A DNA stretch of 64,000 nucleotides from Melioribacteraceae bacterium (GTDB lineage Bacteria > Bacteroidota > Ignavibacteria > Ignavibacteriales > Melioribacteraceae), in assembly GCA_024103215.1 (NCBI GenBank), contig JAGFIY010000122.1, positions 1-64,000 of the forward strand, written 5' to 3'. Position 1 is the first letter of the stretch. Each line of letters starts with the position of its first letter. This document shows, one piece after another, positions 1 through 9,708 of this stretch. Position numbers and translations under genes: made by a program. The notes beneath the pieces were generated by a model. The model saw only the letters and a program-made list of their open reading frames with translations, did no database searches and was not told where the DNA came from.

Positions 1-2163
1 TCAACCTTAATCGACAAAGCAATTGATAATCTTTCAACCAAACTCATCGAAGAAAGTATAATTGTTGCACTTGTTATCATCGCTTTCCTTCTTCACGTAA
101 GAAGTTCGCTTGTTGCAATTTTTACACTGCCTACGGCAGTTTTAATTGCATTCATTATTATGAAACTGCAGGGTATTAATGCAAACATAATGTCTCTTGG
201 TGGAATAGCTATTGCAATAGGCGCTATGGTTGACGGTGCAATTGTAATGATTGAAAACGCTCATACTCATATGGTGGCAAATCAAGATGCACCGGAAAAG
301 GAGCGTAGACCGCATTGGTCAATTGTACTCGAATCAGCTAAAGAAGTCGGGCCTTCAATTTTTTATTCGCTTCTTGTGATAACCGTTTCATTTATACCAG
401 TATTTACGCTTGAGCAGCAGGAAGGCAGAATGTTCAAACCTCTTGCCTTCACAAAAACCTATTCGATGGGTGCAGCCGCAATACTCGCTGTTACAATTAT
501 TCCCGTACTTATCGGTTACTTTGTACGTGGTAAAATGAAGCGTGAAGAAGATCATCCTATCACAAGATTGCTTACGAAAATATATCATCCAATAGTTGAT
601 TTTGTAATGGAGAAAAGATGGCTTGTTATAATTGCTGCGGCAATAATTGTTGCACTAACTTATATACCATATTCAAAACTCGGCAGCGAATTTATGCCGC
701 CTTTATACGAAGGTGATCTTTTATATATGCCGACAACATTACCCGGAATTTCCGTCACCAAAGCAAAAGAACTTCTTCAGCAAACGGATAAAATCATCAA
801 ATCATTCCCCGAAGTCGAATCGGTATTCGGAAAAGTGGGAAGAGCGGAAACAGCCACCGATCCCGCTCCCCTTTCGATGATTGAGACAACAATTCAGCTT
901 AAACCGGAAAGCGAATGGCGTGCAGGAATGACTCCTGATAAATTAACAGAAGAACTAAATAACGCAATTCAAATTCCCGGTTTAACAAATGCCTGGACGA
1001 TGCCGATAAAAACAAGGATTGATATGCTTTCAACGGGTATTAAAACTCCGGTGGGGATTAAAATCGCCGGACCAGATTTAAGTGTGCTTCAAGATTTGGG
1101 AAAAGAAATTGAAGAAGTAACACGAAACATTGAAGGAACTCGTTCTGCGTTTGCGGAAAGATCTGTCGGCGGAAACTACATCGATTTGGAAATAGACCGA
1201 AACGCAATCGCACGCTACGGTTTAACAATTGCAGATGTTCAAAATTTATTCAGCAGTGCTGTAGGTGGAATGAATATCACAAAAACAGTTGAAGGACTGG
1301 AGCGCTACCCGGTTAATGTCAGGTATCAAAGAGATTACAGAGAAAATATAGAATCTCTAAAACGAGTTATTGTTCCACTCCCTTCAGGTGGAAGAGTGTT
1401 ACTTTCAGAAGTTGCAGATATTACAATCAAAAAAGGTCCGCCGATGATAAAGACCGAAAATGCTCGTCCAAACGTTTGGGTGTATGTTGATCTTAAGCAG
1501 GATATTGATGTTGGTACTTACATTGAACGCGCGAAAGATATAATAAACAAAGAAGTTCAGCTCCCAAACGGCTATTCAATTACTTGGAGTGGTCAATACG
1601 AATATATGGAAAGAGCAAATGATCGACTTTCTATGCTCATCCCGTTAACACTGTTGATTGTTGTTGTGCTTCTTTATTTCAATACAAAGTCATTTACAAA
1701 AACCGGAATCGTTTTACTTGCACTCCCCTTTTCGATGGTCGGTGCAATTTGGTTTCTCTATCTCTCCGGTTACAATATGAGCGTCGCTGTTTGGGTAGGA
1801 ATTATTGCACTGTTGGGTGTAGATGCTGAAACCGGAGTGGTAATGCTGCTCTATCTCGACATTGCTTACGAAAAATTCAAAAAGAAAGGCTTACTCACAA
1901 ATTTACCAGCGCTTCAAGAAGCAATTTTTGAAGGAGCCGTAAAAAGAATCCGCCCGAAAGTAATGACGGTTATGACGACGTTCTTGGGACTTCTGCCCAT
2001 TTTAATTGGAATGGGAATCGGCTCGGATGTAATGAAAAGAATTGCTGCACCAATGGTCGGCGGAATTTTTACAAGTATGATAATGGAATTAACCGTCTAC
2101 CCGGCAATATTTTTCGCATTAAAGAAGCGAGAATTAAAGAAAGAAAATTTCTTAACAGAGTAA
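1..2163 (+). CDS. cusA: CusA-type heavy-metal efflux RND permease (5' end outside window)
   Basis: This is the inner-membrane proton-driven pump of a tripartite Cu(I)/Ag(I) exporter that would work with a periplasmic adaptor and an outer-membrane channel. The frame is open from base 1, so about a third of the protein lies upstream; 720 residues are visible. The stretch LGGIAIAIGAMVDGAIVMIENAH near base 200-270 is the RND transmembrane helix with the conserved Asp of the proton relay. GVDAETGVVMLLYLD and RIRPKVMTVMTTFLGLLPI near the C terminus hold the partner Glu and Lys seen in E. coli CusA. RIDMLSTGIKTP contains a Met that in CusA lies in the metal-binding cleft. The Met-bearing signature points to a monovalent-metal (HME1-like) pump, not a Zn/Co/Ni one, but this is family inference. 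A His-rich metal-binding protein follows on the same strand, supporting a copper-handling role. Confidence 0.93.
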   Translation, partial: STLIDKAIDNLSTKLIEESIIVALVIIAFLLHVRSSLVAIFTLPTAVLIAFIIMKLQGINANIMSLGGIAIAIGAMVDGAIVMIENAHTHMVANQDAPEKERRPHWSIVLESAKEVGPSIFYSLLVITVSFIPVFTLEQQEGRMFKPLAFTKTYSMGAAAILAVTIIPVLIGYFVRGKMKREEDHPITRLLTKIYHPIVDFVMEKRWLVIIAAAIIVALTYIPYSKLGSEFMPPLYEGDLLYMPTTLPGISVTKAKELLQQTDKIIKSFPEVESVFGKVGRAETATDPAPLSMIETTIQLKPESEWRAGMTPDKLTEELNNAIQIPGLTNAWTMPIKTRIDMLSTGIKTPVGIKIAGPDLSVLQDLGKEIEEVTRNIEGTRSAFAERSVGGNYIDLEIDRNAIARYGLTIADVQNLFSSAVGGMNITKTVEGLERYPVNVRYQRDYRENIESLKRVIVPLPSGGRVLLSEVADITIKKGPPMIKTENARPNVWVYVDLKQDIDVGTYIERAKDIINKEVQLPNGYSITWSGQYEYMERANDRLSMLIPLTLLIVVVLLYFNTKSFTKTGIVLLALPFSMVGAIWFLYLSGYNMSVAVWVGIIALLGVDAETGVVMLLYLDIAYEKFKKKGLLTNLPALQEAIFEGAVKRIRPKVMTVMTTFLGLLPILIGMGIGSDVMKRIAAPMVGGIFTSMIMELTVYPAIFFALKKRELKKENFLTE

Positions 2164-2248
2164 GAAGGAAATCTAAAACACTGAATTAACTAATAATTCA
2201 GTAACCTAATAACTAGGTAACAAAATAACTAAACCAATTGGAGGTATT

Positions 2249-2716
2249 ATGAAAAAAATAATCATATTCACAAATATCATATTTGCAGTTTTGTTTTTCT
2301 CACTCACTCAAATTACTGCACAGGAAAAACCAGCAGAAGTGAAGAAAAATGCAGTAAAATCAGTGGACTCTCTTAAAACCGAGGTCAAAAAAGCGAAATC
2401 CCATAATTGCACAGAAAACTGTGACCACTCAAAAGAGGTGGACAGCACTGAAATGCATTCGGGTCACTCTCATATGATGGACCACGGGACAGATAAAGCC
2501 GATGTAAAATCATCTGAACCAATCATATATGAGGGGAAAATAGACGTACCGAGTATTGATAAAAATCAAGATAATTTTGTTTTTGAATGCCCGATGGATT
2601 GGAATGTAATTTCCGACAAAGCCGGAAACTGTCCAACTTGCGGAATGAAACTCAAAAAATATTCTGTCGAGGAAACAAAAAAGAATCTTGTTAAATACGG
2701 ATATAAATTAAAATAA
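2249..2716 (+). CDS. Secreted His-rich protein with heavy-metal-binding (HMBD) domain
   Basis: A 155-residue exported protein probably binding copper or silver in the periplasm. Residues 1-25 form a signal peptide ending in ITAQ. A Cys/His-rich linker follows (HNCTENCDHSKE, then HSGHSHMMDHG). The C-terminal part has ECPMDWNV around residue 114 and NCPTCGMKL at residues 127-135, the Cys-Pro-Met and Cys-Pro-x-Cys-Gly-Met pattern of the heavy-metal-binding domain often fused to or encoded with CusA/CusB and CopA proteins. A good ribosome site (ggagg) precedes the ATG. It lies 85 bases after the efflux pump and is closed by a strong terminator, so it is the last gene of the metal-resistance operon. 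A role as metal chaperone or sponge for the pump is inferred. Confidence 0.8.
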   Translation: MKKIIIFTNIIFAVLFFSLTQITAQEKPAEVKKNAVKSVDSLKTEVKKAKSHNCTENCDHSKEVDSTEMHSGHSHMMDHGTDKADVKSSEPIIYEGKIDVPSIDKNQDNFVFECPMDWNVISDKAGNCPTCGMKLKKYSVEETKKNLVKYGYKLK

Positions 2717-2721
2717 ATTGA

Positions 2722-2747
2722 GGGGCAATATTTTGCCCCTTTTTTTT
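2722..2747 (+). terminator. Rho-independent terminator of the metal-resistance operon
   Basis: A 7-bp perfect stem (GGGGCAA / TTGCCCC) with a 4-base loop is followed by eight Ts, five bases after the stop codon of the metal-binding protein. Confidence 0.9.
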
Positions 2748-3094
2748 GAACCCTTATTCGAGTGGAAACATCTAACAACCAAGCAGATTTAAATTCTATA
2801 ATATTTTTTATACCTATAAGATATGGACTTATTGACGCATTAATTGTCATACTGACTTTGTAAAGAGTTAAAATTATTTATTCTAACAACTTAGTGTAAG
2901 CTGTACGAATAATTTGCTTTATTTTCACAATCTAATTCAATATATTTATTAGCTGAATTATTGTCGCATGATATTAGAACAAAATCAATCTCAAGAGAAT
3001 ATCAATCCATTGAACTTAAATATCCGTTTTTGGAACAAAATCACTCTTTTTAAGTAAAATCAAAATCATTAATTAAGCCGTAAGGAGAGTTGCC
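2748..3094. other. Intergenic region upstream of the sigma-factor gene
   Basis: About 350 AT-rich bases without a supportable gene. It must hold the promoter of the sigma-factor gene. The only clear signal is the ribosome site taaggag at 3081-3087 before its TTG start. Confidence 0.5.
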
Positions 3095-3955
3095 TTGAAA
3101 ATTACTAAGCAATTTACAAACAGAGAAAGTCAAAGTTTAGATAGATATCTCCAGGAAATAGGTAAAGTTGATTTAATCACCTCTGAGCAGGAAATTGAAC
3201 TTGCCGAGAGGATACGTGAAGGTGACCAAGAGGCATTAGACATTCTTACAAAAGCAAACTTAAGATTTGTTGTTAGTGTTGCGAAGCAATACCAAAATAA
3301 AGGTCTGTCATTAAACGATCTTATAAATGAAGGAAATCTGGGATTAATTAAAGCTGCAAAAAAATTCGATGAAACGAGAGGTTTTAAATTCATTTCTTAC
3401 GCTGTTTGGTGGATTAGGCAATCTATAATGCAAGCAATTGCTGATCAGTCGAGAATGGTTCGTCTGCCTCTTAACAGAGTAGGTGCACTGACAAAGATAA
3501 GCAAAGCCGCTTCACAATTGGAACAGGAACTTGAAAGAAAACCTACCGCCGAAGAAATTGCCAAAGAATTAGATATGCCTGTAGAAGATGTATCTTATGC
3601 ATTAAGACACGCTGGGCGTCATGTATCAATGGATGCTCCAATATCTCAAGGTGATGATAACAAGAGCAGTTTGTTGGATCTTTTATCAAATAATGAACAA
3701 CCCTCTCCAGATTACACTCTTATGGATGACTCATTAAAGAACGATATTGAAAGCGCTCTTTCCACCCTTTCGGAACGTGAAGCACAAGTTATTAAACTTT
3801 ATTTTGGGCTTGATAACGAACACAGCGCAACTCTTGAAGAAATTGGAGAAATGCTTAATCTTACTCGTGAACGAGTTAGACAGATCAAAGAGAAGGCGTT
3901 ACTAAGGCTGCGCCACGCTTCAAGAAGTAAAAACCTAAAGGTATATTTAGGATAA
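3095..3955 (+). CDS. rpoD: Primary (RpoD/SigA-type) sigma factor
   Basis: A 286-residue group 1 sigma-70 factor directing RNA polymerase to housekeeping promoters. Region 1.2 ([16 protein letters not shown]) is at residues 14-29, region 2 with [14 protein letters not shown] and the -10 recognition helix [14 protein letters not shown] at about 56-125, region 3 at about 135-200 and region 4 with the -35 helix [18 protein letters not shown] at about 255-273. The short length without an N-terminal acidic extension is the form found as the main sigma factor in Bacteroidota. The start is a TTG with taaggag upstream; no in-frame ATG exists before the conserved region 1.2. It stands alone between a terminator-flanked promoter region and a convergent gene. 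Confidence 0.95.
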   Translation: MKITKQFTNRESQSLDRYLQEIGKVDLITSEQEIELAERIREGDQEALDILTKANLRFVVSVAKQYQNKGLSLNDLINEGNLGLIKAAKKFDETRGFKFISYAVWWIRQSIMQAIADQSRMVRLPLNRVGALTKISKAASQLEQELERKPTAEEIAKELDMPVEDVSYALRHAGRHVSMDAPISQGDDNKSSLLDLLSNNEQPSPDYTLMDDSLKNDIESALSTLSEREAQVIKLYFGLDNEHSATLEEIGEMLNLTRERVRQIKEKALLRLRHASRSKNLKVYLG

Positions 3956-3960
3956 TTTTT

Positions 3961-3991
3961 AAAGCCGCTTGATTAAGCGGCTTTTTTTTTT
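3961..3991 (+). terminator. Rho-independent terminator of the sigma-factor gene
   Basis: A 10-bp perfect stem AAAGCCGCTT / AAGCGGCTTT with loop GATT runs into ten Ts, directly after the sigma-factor stop codon and facing a convergent gene. Confidence 0.93.
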
Positions 3992-3998
3992 GAGTTAT

Positions 3999-5045
3999 TT
4001 ATTTTTCAAGCCTGTTTATTTCTTTTTCTATTCTCGCCTTTTGATTCGATGGAGCTATTTCTAATGCCTTTTTGTACAATTCAATTGCTTTTGAATTATC
4101 ATTTAGTTTAACATATGCCTCTGCTAAACTTTGAATCGCATTCCAGGATTCCGGGTATTTATCAAGGTTCGATTTAAAAACATCAATCGCCTTATTGAGT
4201 TCTCCTAAGTTCATCAAAATATTCGCATAATTATTGGCTTGAAACTCATTCGCTTCTCCGATAAATTTTGCAATATCATCCGTTAATGATTCGATATCAT
4301 TACTTCTCCCCAATTGCTGTAATATTGATGCTTTCATCATAAGGTTATGAATATTCTTTTGAGAATTTATTGACTGATCAATCCATTTTAGTCCAAGTTC
4401 AAGTTCAATATTATTTTGCAGACAGTAATTTGCAGCTTGCATCGGACCTTGCCAACCGAAACCGGAAATTCCTTTCAACTGTTCTTTAAAACTCTCAATG
4501 GCAATATTGTGGACATCAAATTCAACTGTAAATGAAACTTTTTTCTTTTCCCAATGCATATAAACATCGATAGAATTTGGAGTATAATTTTCAAATCCAT
4601 AAACTAATCTCTCTTGATGTTCGGCATTGACTGGTTTTACATTAATTCGCAACTGGTCTTTCGAATCATCGTAGAAAAAACTTCCCCAGTTTTTGAATTC
4701 CTTATTAAATATTAGAGTCCATTCATATTGAGTCGGAATTATATGAAAACCATATGTCCCCGCTGGAATATCGTATCCGTTTATCTTTGAATTATCGCTG
4801 AAACTGATTGTAGTATTTTCGTTAGCTCCGGCTCTCCAAATAACATCATACGGTACGAGAACGCCATATATTGTTCTATTGTTTACACCCGGACTTGAAT
4901 AATTGATTTGAATACAACTTAAGCCGATTTCGTGAGATACAGATGCTGCCGGACTCAAACGAGGAGTTTTTATATTTTGTGCAGAAAGTGTAATGCTTCC
5001 AATCAAAAAAATTACACTAATTAAAAAGTGAAATTTATTATTCAT
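3999..5045 (-). CDS. Secreted DUF2911 protein with C-terminal TPR repeats
   Basis: A 348-residue exported protein of unknown function. Residues 1-22 are a signal peptide ending in LSAQ. Residues about 25-175 match the DUF2911 family pattern: SPAASVSHEIGLSCIQINYSSPG, then VWRAGANENTTISFSD and AGTYGFHIIP. The C-terminal third (about 255-345) is built of tetratricopeptide repeats such as ALEIAPSNQKARIEKEINRL and YPESWNAIQSLAEAYVKLND. DUF2911 proteins are common in Bacteroidota and have no established activity; TPRs usually bind other proteins. It is a single-gene unit, divergent from the aminotransferase at 5193. Confidence 0.85.
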   Translation of the reverse strand: MNNKFHFLISVIFLIGSITLSAQNIKTPRLSPAASVSHEIGLSCIQINYSSPGVNNRTIYGVLVPYDVIWRAGANENTTISFSDNSKINGYDIPAGTYGFHIIPTQYEWTLIFNKEFKNWGSFFYDDSKDQLRINVKPVNAEHQERLVYGFENYTPNSIDVYMHWEKKKVSFTVEFDVHNIAIESFKEQLKGISGFGWQGPMQAANYCLQNNIELELGLKWIDQSINSQKNIHNLMMKASILQQLGRSNDIESLTDDIAKFIGEANEFQANNYANILMNLGELNKAIDVFKSNLDKYPESWNAIQSLAEAYVKLNDNSKAIELYKKALEIAPSNQKARIEKEINRLEK

Positions 5046-5192
5046 TTTTTGTCTCCAAGATTATTTGCTATGAAAAAATCGACGAATTATTAAATTTTAA
5101 AAGTTATTTTTACCCCAAAATTACCCAATTAATTTAATCCTATTTTTTATATTTATTCAATCAAAAACGGATATCAATTTAACGAGGAAATA

Positions 5193-6659
5193 ATGACTCA
5201 ATTAGAAAATAAATTTGAAAGTTTCAGAAACAATATAATAGGAATAAATAAAACTTTCATTTCACCTTACGGTAGCCAAAAACTTATTTATGCCGATTGG
5301 ATTGCTAGCGGAAGACTGTACAAACCGATCGAAGAGAAATTGATTGCTGATTTTTATCCTATTGTTGGTAATACTCACTCCGAATCAAGTTTTACGGGTA
5401 CATCAATGACATATGCATATCACTATGCAAAAGATATTATTAGGAAACACGTTAACGCTGCTTCTGATGATGTTATAATTTCACAAGGTACCGGTATGAC
5501 AGGTATGGTTAACAAACTACAAAGAATCTTAGGATTGCGTGTATGTGAGCAACTTGAAACTTATCTGAATTTTCCAAAAGAAGAAAAACCTGTAGTTTTT
5601 ATTACTCATATGGAACATCATTCTAACCATACTTCATGGTTAGAGACAATTTGTGATGTTGTTATAATTGAACCTGATGAAAGAAGCTACATAGATTTGG
5701 AACATCTTGAACACTTGCTTGAACTATATAAAGATCGTAAAGTTAAGATCGGTTCGTTTACAGCCGCTTCAAATGTTACAGGAGTTCGAACAGATTATCA
5801 TAAAATGGCAAAGATAATGCATCGGCATGAAGGATTATGTTTTATCGATTTTGCCGCCGCTGCGCCTTATATTGATATAAATATGCATCCCGATGATCCT
5901 GAGGAAAAACTTGATGCTATTTTCTTCTCTCCTCATAAATTTCTTGGTGGACCCGGAACGACAGGTGTACTTGTTTTTAATTCATCTCTATATAATAGAA
6001 ATACTCCCGATCATCCGGGCGGCGGAACAGTTGATTGGACAAATCCTTGGGGGGAGCATAAATACGTTAATGATATTGAAGCTCGTGAGGACGGCGGCAC
6101 ACCTGGTTTTCTTCAAACAATCAAAGCTGCATTGGCAATCAAGTTGAAAGATGAAATGGGTACAAAAAATATAGTTACAAGGGAACACGAGTTATTAAAA
6201 ATTGCCTTTGAAGAATTTGACAAAATGCCCAGTGTTTATATTCTTGCGCCCGAATTTAATGATAGATTAGGAATAATTTCATTCTACGTCGAGGAGATTC
6301 ATTATAATTTAATGGTGAAGCTGTTGAATGATCGCTTTGGTGTTCAAGTTAGAGGAGGATGTTCCTGCGCCGGGACTTATGGTCACTATTTACTTCACGT
6401 TGATCCAACCCGTTCAAAAAGAATAACCGACAAAATTAACAAAGGTGATCTTTCCGAAAAACCGGGCTGGGTTCGCTTATCGCTTCATCCGACTATGACA
6501 AATGAAGAATTGTACTTTATCTTAAACGCAATTAAAGAAATTATCAATTACGTTGAAAAATGGGAAAAAGATTATACATATTCTCCAAAAACAAATGAGT
6601 ACTATCATATCTCAGGCAACAATAATAAGAAAAATATTGAGATGTGTTTTGAGTTTTAG
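5193..6659 (+). CDS. Class V PLP-dependent aminotransferase / cysteine desulfurase-like enzyme
   Basis: A 488-residue cytosolic enzyme of the aminotransferase class V fold. The PLP-binding lysine is Lys249 in FFSPHKFLGGPGTTG, and the PLP phosphate region includes SQGTGMTGMV near residue 100. The loop VQVRGGCSCAGTYGHYLL has Cys390 and Cys392 where cysteine desulfurases carry the persulfide cysteine, so sulfur transfer from cysteine or a related substrate is plausible. It is about 80 residues longer than SufS or IscS and lies outside any suf or isc cluster, so it belongs to the less studied branch often named selenocysteine lyase-like. The start has the ribosome site gagg eight bases upstream. 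The exact substrate is not evident. Confidence 0.82.
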   Translation: MTQLENKFESFRNNIIGINKTFISPYGSQKLIYADWIASGRLYKPIEEKLIADFYPIVGNTHSESSFTGTSMTYAYHYAKDIIRKHVNAASDDVIISQGTGMTGMVNKLQRILGLRVCEQLETYLNFPKEEKPVVFITHMEHHSNHTSWLETICDVVIIEPDERSYIDLEHLEHLLELYKDRKVKIGSFTAASNVTGVRTDYHKMAKIMHRHEGLCFIDFAAAAPYIDINMHPDDPEEKLDAIFFSPHKFLGGPGTTGVLVFNSSLYNRNTPDHPGGGTVDWTNPWGEHKYVNDIEAREDGGTPGFLQTIKAALAIKLKDEMGTKNIVTREHELLKIAFEEFDKMPSVYILAPEFNDRLGIISFYVEEIHYNLMVKLLNDRFGVQVRGGCSCAGTYGHYLLHVDPTRSKRITDKINKGDLSEKPGWVRLSLHPTMTNEELYFILNAIKEIINYVEKWEKDYTYSPKTNEYYHISGNNNKKNIEMCFEF

Positions 6660-6794
6660 TTCTTAAAACAAAGATGATTTTCTGATATTCTTTTTTTGCC
6701 ATTCAGCAATAATAAAACTATCGAATATGTAACTTTTTAATTAGTCTAAAGTCTATTTTGTAAGTAATAAATTTATGCGACCTTATTATGTTCT

Positions 6795-8081
6795 CTATTC
6801 TTCAAGATATTTATGTTCTCTTGTGCGATTTTCGCGGTATTCTTTTAAACTAAGTGTGAATTTACTTCCTTTGTTAGGTTCACTAGAAACTATGAGCTCT
6901 CCTTCATTTTCCTTAGCGAACATACTTGATATTATTAAACCTAAGCCTGTTCCCTTTTCTTTTTTCCCGCCAATCTTGGTTGTAGGAACATCAATTCTAA
7001 ACAACTTTTCAATATCATCTTGTGTAAGCCCAATACCGTTATCCTCAACGGAAATAAAAATATTTCTATCTTTCTTTTCACAAAATAAGTTTATTTTTCC
7101 TTCGTCACTTGTGAACTTTATTGCATTCGAAATTAAATTTTCGAGGATAACCAAAACCGTCGCCCTATCTGCAATAACTTGTATCGATGGATCGACTTCA
7201 ATCTCAAGCGAAATACTTTTTGTTTTTAAGTCCTTTTCAAAAGAAGGAAGCAACTCATCGAATAACCCTTTAACCGACAACACTTCCCTTTCCGTTACAA
7301 TTTTCCCCATAGTGGATTTCGACCAAAGCAAAAGATTATTAAGCAGACGGAATGAAAACTTGGCCGATTTATAGATTTCATTTAAAAAATTCTTTCTCTC
7401 TTCCTCATCGAAAGATTCGTAATCCTCTAGAAGCATTTCCGAAAAACCAAGCAGCGAAGCAAATGGATTTTTAAGGTCATGCGAAATTATAGAAAAGAAT
7501 TTGTCCTTCATCTCGTTTACTTCGCGCAATTTCCTTTCGGAATCAATTAGTGCTTTTTCAGCTTTACGTTTCTCAGTTATATCGTTCAAAACACCAACAA
7601 CACCAAGTAGATTGTTCCCGAGATCATTATAAACAGATTCTGTGATAATAATGGTTTTTGCTTCGTTCTTTTGAATTGTTGATACAATTTCGTGAGTTGC
7701 AATTCCGTCAATATCCAGTTTACCATCCTTAGTTGATGAAGTGGCATCTGCTATTTCGATAGGAAGCACATCATAAGGTGTTTTACCAATAAGATCTACG
7801 CAACTCAAATGGAAATAATTTTCAAAATGAATATTGCATCCTACAAACCTTCCCTCAGTGTTTAGTATGTATGAAGGATTTGGAATGTTTTTAATTGAAC
7901 TTATCATTAACTCATTGTGAATTTGCGTAAAATCAAATCCCGAAAAGTTACCCAGCTGTTCTAAAAAATCATCTTCCTCTTTTTTTTCTGAAGGTACTAC
8001 TAATTTTTTTTCTTCTAAAAGTTTGTTAAGTCTTTCGATTTCCTTAACAAGTTCTTCTTTTGTCAGATTTATTAAATCCAT
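6795..8081 (-). CDS. Cytoplasmic PAS-domain sensor histidine kinase
   Basis: A 428-residue kinase that would sense a cytosolic signal through a PAS domain and phosphorylate a response regulator. Residues 1-30 form a short coiled coil, about 60-170 a PAS domain (NPSYILNTEGRFVGCNIHFENYF), and the dimerisation helix has the phospho-acceptor His201 in SIISHDLKNPFASLLGF. The ATPase domain has the N box (LENLISNAIKFTS), G1 box (VEDNGIGL) and G2 box (GTGLGLIIS). No membrane helix is present. It is the last gene of the operon starting with fluC at 10074, four bases after the DUF2141 gene. No response regulator is adjacent, so its partner is unknown. Confidence 0.9.
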   Translation of the reverse strand: MDLINLTKEELVKEIERLNKLLEEKKLVVPSEKKEEDDFLEQLGNFSGFDFTQIHNELMISSIKNIPNPSYILNTEGRFVGCNIHFENYFHLSCVDLIGKTPYDVLPIEIADATSSTKDGKLDIDGIATHEIVSTIQKNEAKTIIITESVYNDLGNNLLGVVGVLNDITEKRKAEKALIDSERKLREVNEMKDKFFSIISHDLKNPFASLLGFSEMLLEDYESFDEEERKNFLNEIYKSAKFSFRLLNNLLLWSKSTMGKIVTEREVLSVKGLFDELLPSFEKDLKTKSISLEIEVDPSIQVIADRATVLVILENLISNAIKFTSDEGKINLFCEKKDRNIFISVEDNGIGLTQDDIEKLFRIDVPTTKIGGKKEKGTGLGLIISSMFAKENEGELIVSSEPNKGSKFTLSLKEYRENRTREHKYLEE

Positions 8082-8084
8082 TCT

Positions 8085-8564
8085 TTAATCCAAAATAATG
8101 TTTATTGTTTGATTTGTTGAATCGAATTTGAACAGCGCACTTACAAAATCCGGTATTCCGAAAGTTCCACGTACGTTATTTGAAAAACCATAATCCTCAG
8201 AGGGCATTCCTAAAAAGTTTTTATTTAACTTATAATTCATATCTTCGTCATGAAAAACCTTTAACGTATAAATCCCAAAAAGTAGATTTTCAAAAATAAA
8301 TTCCGATTCAAGATTTACAATTTTAGAAGGTCCACCCAACTCCGGTTCATCTTCACTTTCAAACTCTTCCTCATTCCTTGAAAGAGCAGTGAGAGCAAAA
8401 CCGGTGTTATTTTGGAATCCCGTTATTTTTACAATTAGTCTTCCAGAATCAATTTCTTGCTCATGTGCAAACAAAAACCAATTGCAAGTAAATATCAGTA
8501 AAACCGAAAGTAACAGCAAAATATTTTTATATTCTAAACTCATAATCGAAAAAAATGCAAACAT
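8085..8564 (-). CDS. Secreted DUF2141 protein
   Basis: A 159-residue exported protein of the DUF2141 family. An N-terminal hydrophobic segment (ILLLLSVLLIFTCNWFLFA) serves as signal or anchor. The family core runs from RLIVKITGFQNNTGFALTAL to LYTLKVFHDEDMN, followed by the hallmark FLGMPSEDYGFSNNVRGTFG. Its function is unknown in the family; it is a predicted immunoglobulin-like beta fold outside the cytoplasm. A second in-frame ATG at 8543 gives a cleaner signal sequence and may be the true start. It sits between the PAP2 phosphatase and the histidine kinase with gaps of 9 and 3 bases. Confidence 0.82.
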   Translation of the reverse strand: MFAFFSIMSLEYKNILLLLSVLLIFTCNWFLFAHEQEIDSGRLIVKITGFQNNTGFALTALSRNEEEFESEDEPELGGPSKIVNLESEFIFENLLFGIYTLKVFHDEDMNYKLNKNFLGMPSEDYGFSNNVRGTFGIPDFVSALFKFDSTNQTINIILD

Positions 8565-8573
8565 TTTTAGAAA

Positions 8574-9347
8574 TCATAGTGCAAAATTTATTGAAAATAA
8601 CGGCGTGTTTTCAGGTACTAATTTCTGACTGTTATCGTCAAATTTATGCAGATTAACAACAAATTGTCCTATAAAATAACCTATTGCTCCACCAATAAAT
8701 GCATCGGAAATCCAGTGATGATTTTGATAAATTCTTGAAAAAAAAGTAAATGCAGCAGGAACGAAACTTAATACCTTCATTACATCTGATTGAAAAGAAT
8801 TGCTCAGAACCGAAGAAAGTGAAAATGCTAGTGCATTGTGTCCTGAAGGCATAGAGAAATAATTATCTTCAAACGAATTGAATGGATTAAAATTCCAAGC
8901 ATCATCAGAAATCCTCGGACGCTCTCTGCCTAATGATATTTTGATGACTCCAATAGTAAGAATAGAATAAGCGAAAGTTTGTGCAATTTCGAATCCAAGT
9001 TTTTTATTGGCTTCATTCTTTACTGCGGATCCATGAATCAGAAAAACCGCGCTTAAACAAGCAGAAAAATATGGTTCGCCCCATATTCGGCCAATTTCTG
9101 ATGGGATGTAAAATTCACTGGGTATTTTTGTCTGGCTGAACTGTTTAACATCCTCATCTATAAAAAACATCCCTAAACCGGCGGAAGTAATCAACCCAAA
9201 TTTCAAAAAATCGTTTCCGTTCCAGTTGAGCGGGGATTTAATAAATTCAACAGTTTCATCTCCCAAGCGTTTGAAATTGTAGCTTTGAGAATGTATTAAA
9301 CTTGCAAAAAATAAAAATATGAGAATTTTGTATCTGAGCGAATTCAA
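8574..9347 (-). CDS. PAP2-family membrane phosphatase
   Basis: A 257-residue membrane phosphatase of the type 2 phosphatidic acid phosphatase family, which dephosphorylates lipid phosphates or undecaprenyl diphosphate at the periplasmic face. The three active-site motifs are visible: KISLGRERPR, then MPSGHNALAFS and SRIYQNHHWISDAFIGG with the catalytic histidines. The N terminus (ILIFLFFASLIHSQSYNF) looks like a signal peptide and several further hydrophobic helices follow. It is five bases downstream of the DUF190 gene in the same operon. Substrate choice (lipid A, undecaprenyl diphosphate or phosphatidate) cannot be read from the sequence. Confidence 0.87.
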   Translation of the reverse strand: MNSLRYKILIFLFFASLIHSQSYNFKRLGDETVEFIKSPLNWNGNDFLKFGLITSAGLGMFFIDEDVKQFSQTKIPSEFYIPSEIGRIWGEPYFSACLSAVFLIHGSAVKNEANKKLGFEIAQTFAYSILTIGVIKISLGRERPRISDDAWNFNPFNSFEDNYFSMPSGHNALAFSLSSVLSNSFQSDVMKVLSFVPAAFTFFSRIYQNHHWISDAFIGGAIGYFIGQFVVNLHKFDDNSQKLVPENTPLFSINFAL

Positions 9348-9352
9348 ATTGT

Positions 9353-9700
9353 CTAGGATTTAATTGCGGTATTGATTTTTATTATTTCGGCTTTTTCGAT
9401 AGTGATCAATGCACCGCTGTTAGTCTCCTCAAATAATTTTTCGAGGTAAGGTATGAAATTTTGTACATTCTCTTCCTCATCAACAATTTCGATCACCAAC
9501 GGAAGATCATCACTTATCGTTAAAAATTTTGCTGAATGAATCCTAGAACTGCTGCCAAATCCCATTATTCCCTTATAAACAGTAGCCCCGGCAAGTTTCT
9601 GTCTGCTAGCTTCATGAATAATTACCTCATAAATTGGAATTGAGCCTTTCTTATCAGCTTCACCGACAAATATTCTTAAAAGTTTTGCGTTTTTAGTCAT
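9353..9700 (-). CDS. DUF190 protein, FluC partner
   Basis: A 115-residue small cytosolic protein of the DUF190 family with a ferredoxin-like (PII-like) fold. Visible pattern: LLRIFVGEADKKGSIPIYEVI, then RQKLAGATVYKGIMGFG and LPLVIEIVDEEENV. DUF190 genes are regularly encoded next to crcB/fluC, as here (eight bases after fluC). A regulatory role on the channel is a guess from this linkage. Confidence 0.88.
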   Translation of the reverse strand: MTKNAKLLRIFVGEADKKGSIPIYEVIIHEASRQKLAGATVYKGIMGFGSSSRIHSAKFLTISDDLPLVIEIVDEEENVQNFIPYLEKLFEETNSGALITIEKAEIIKINTAIKS

Positions 9701-9708
9701 ATATCAAC

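Noticed and set aside
6775-7374. 199-residue plus-strand frame
   Set aside because: It is antisense to the ATPase and dimerisation domains of the histidine kinase, and the Ser/Phe-rich composition is that of a shadow frame.
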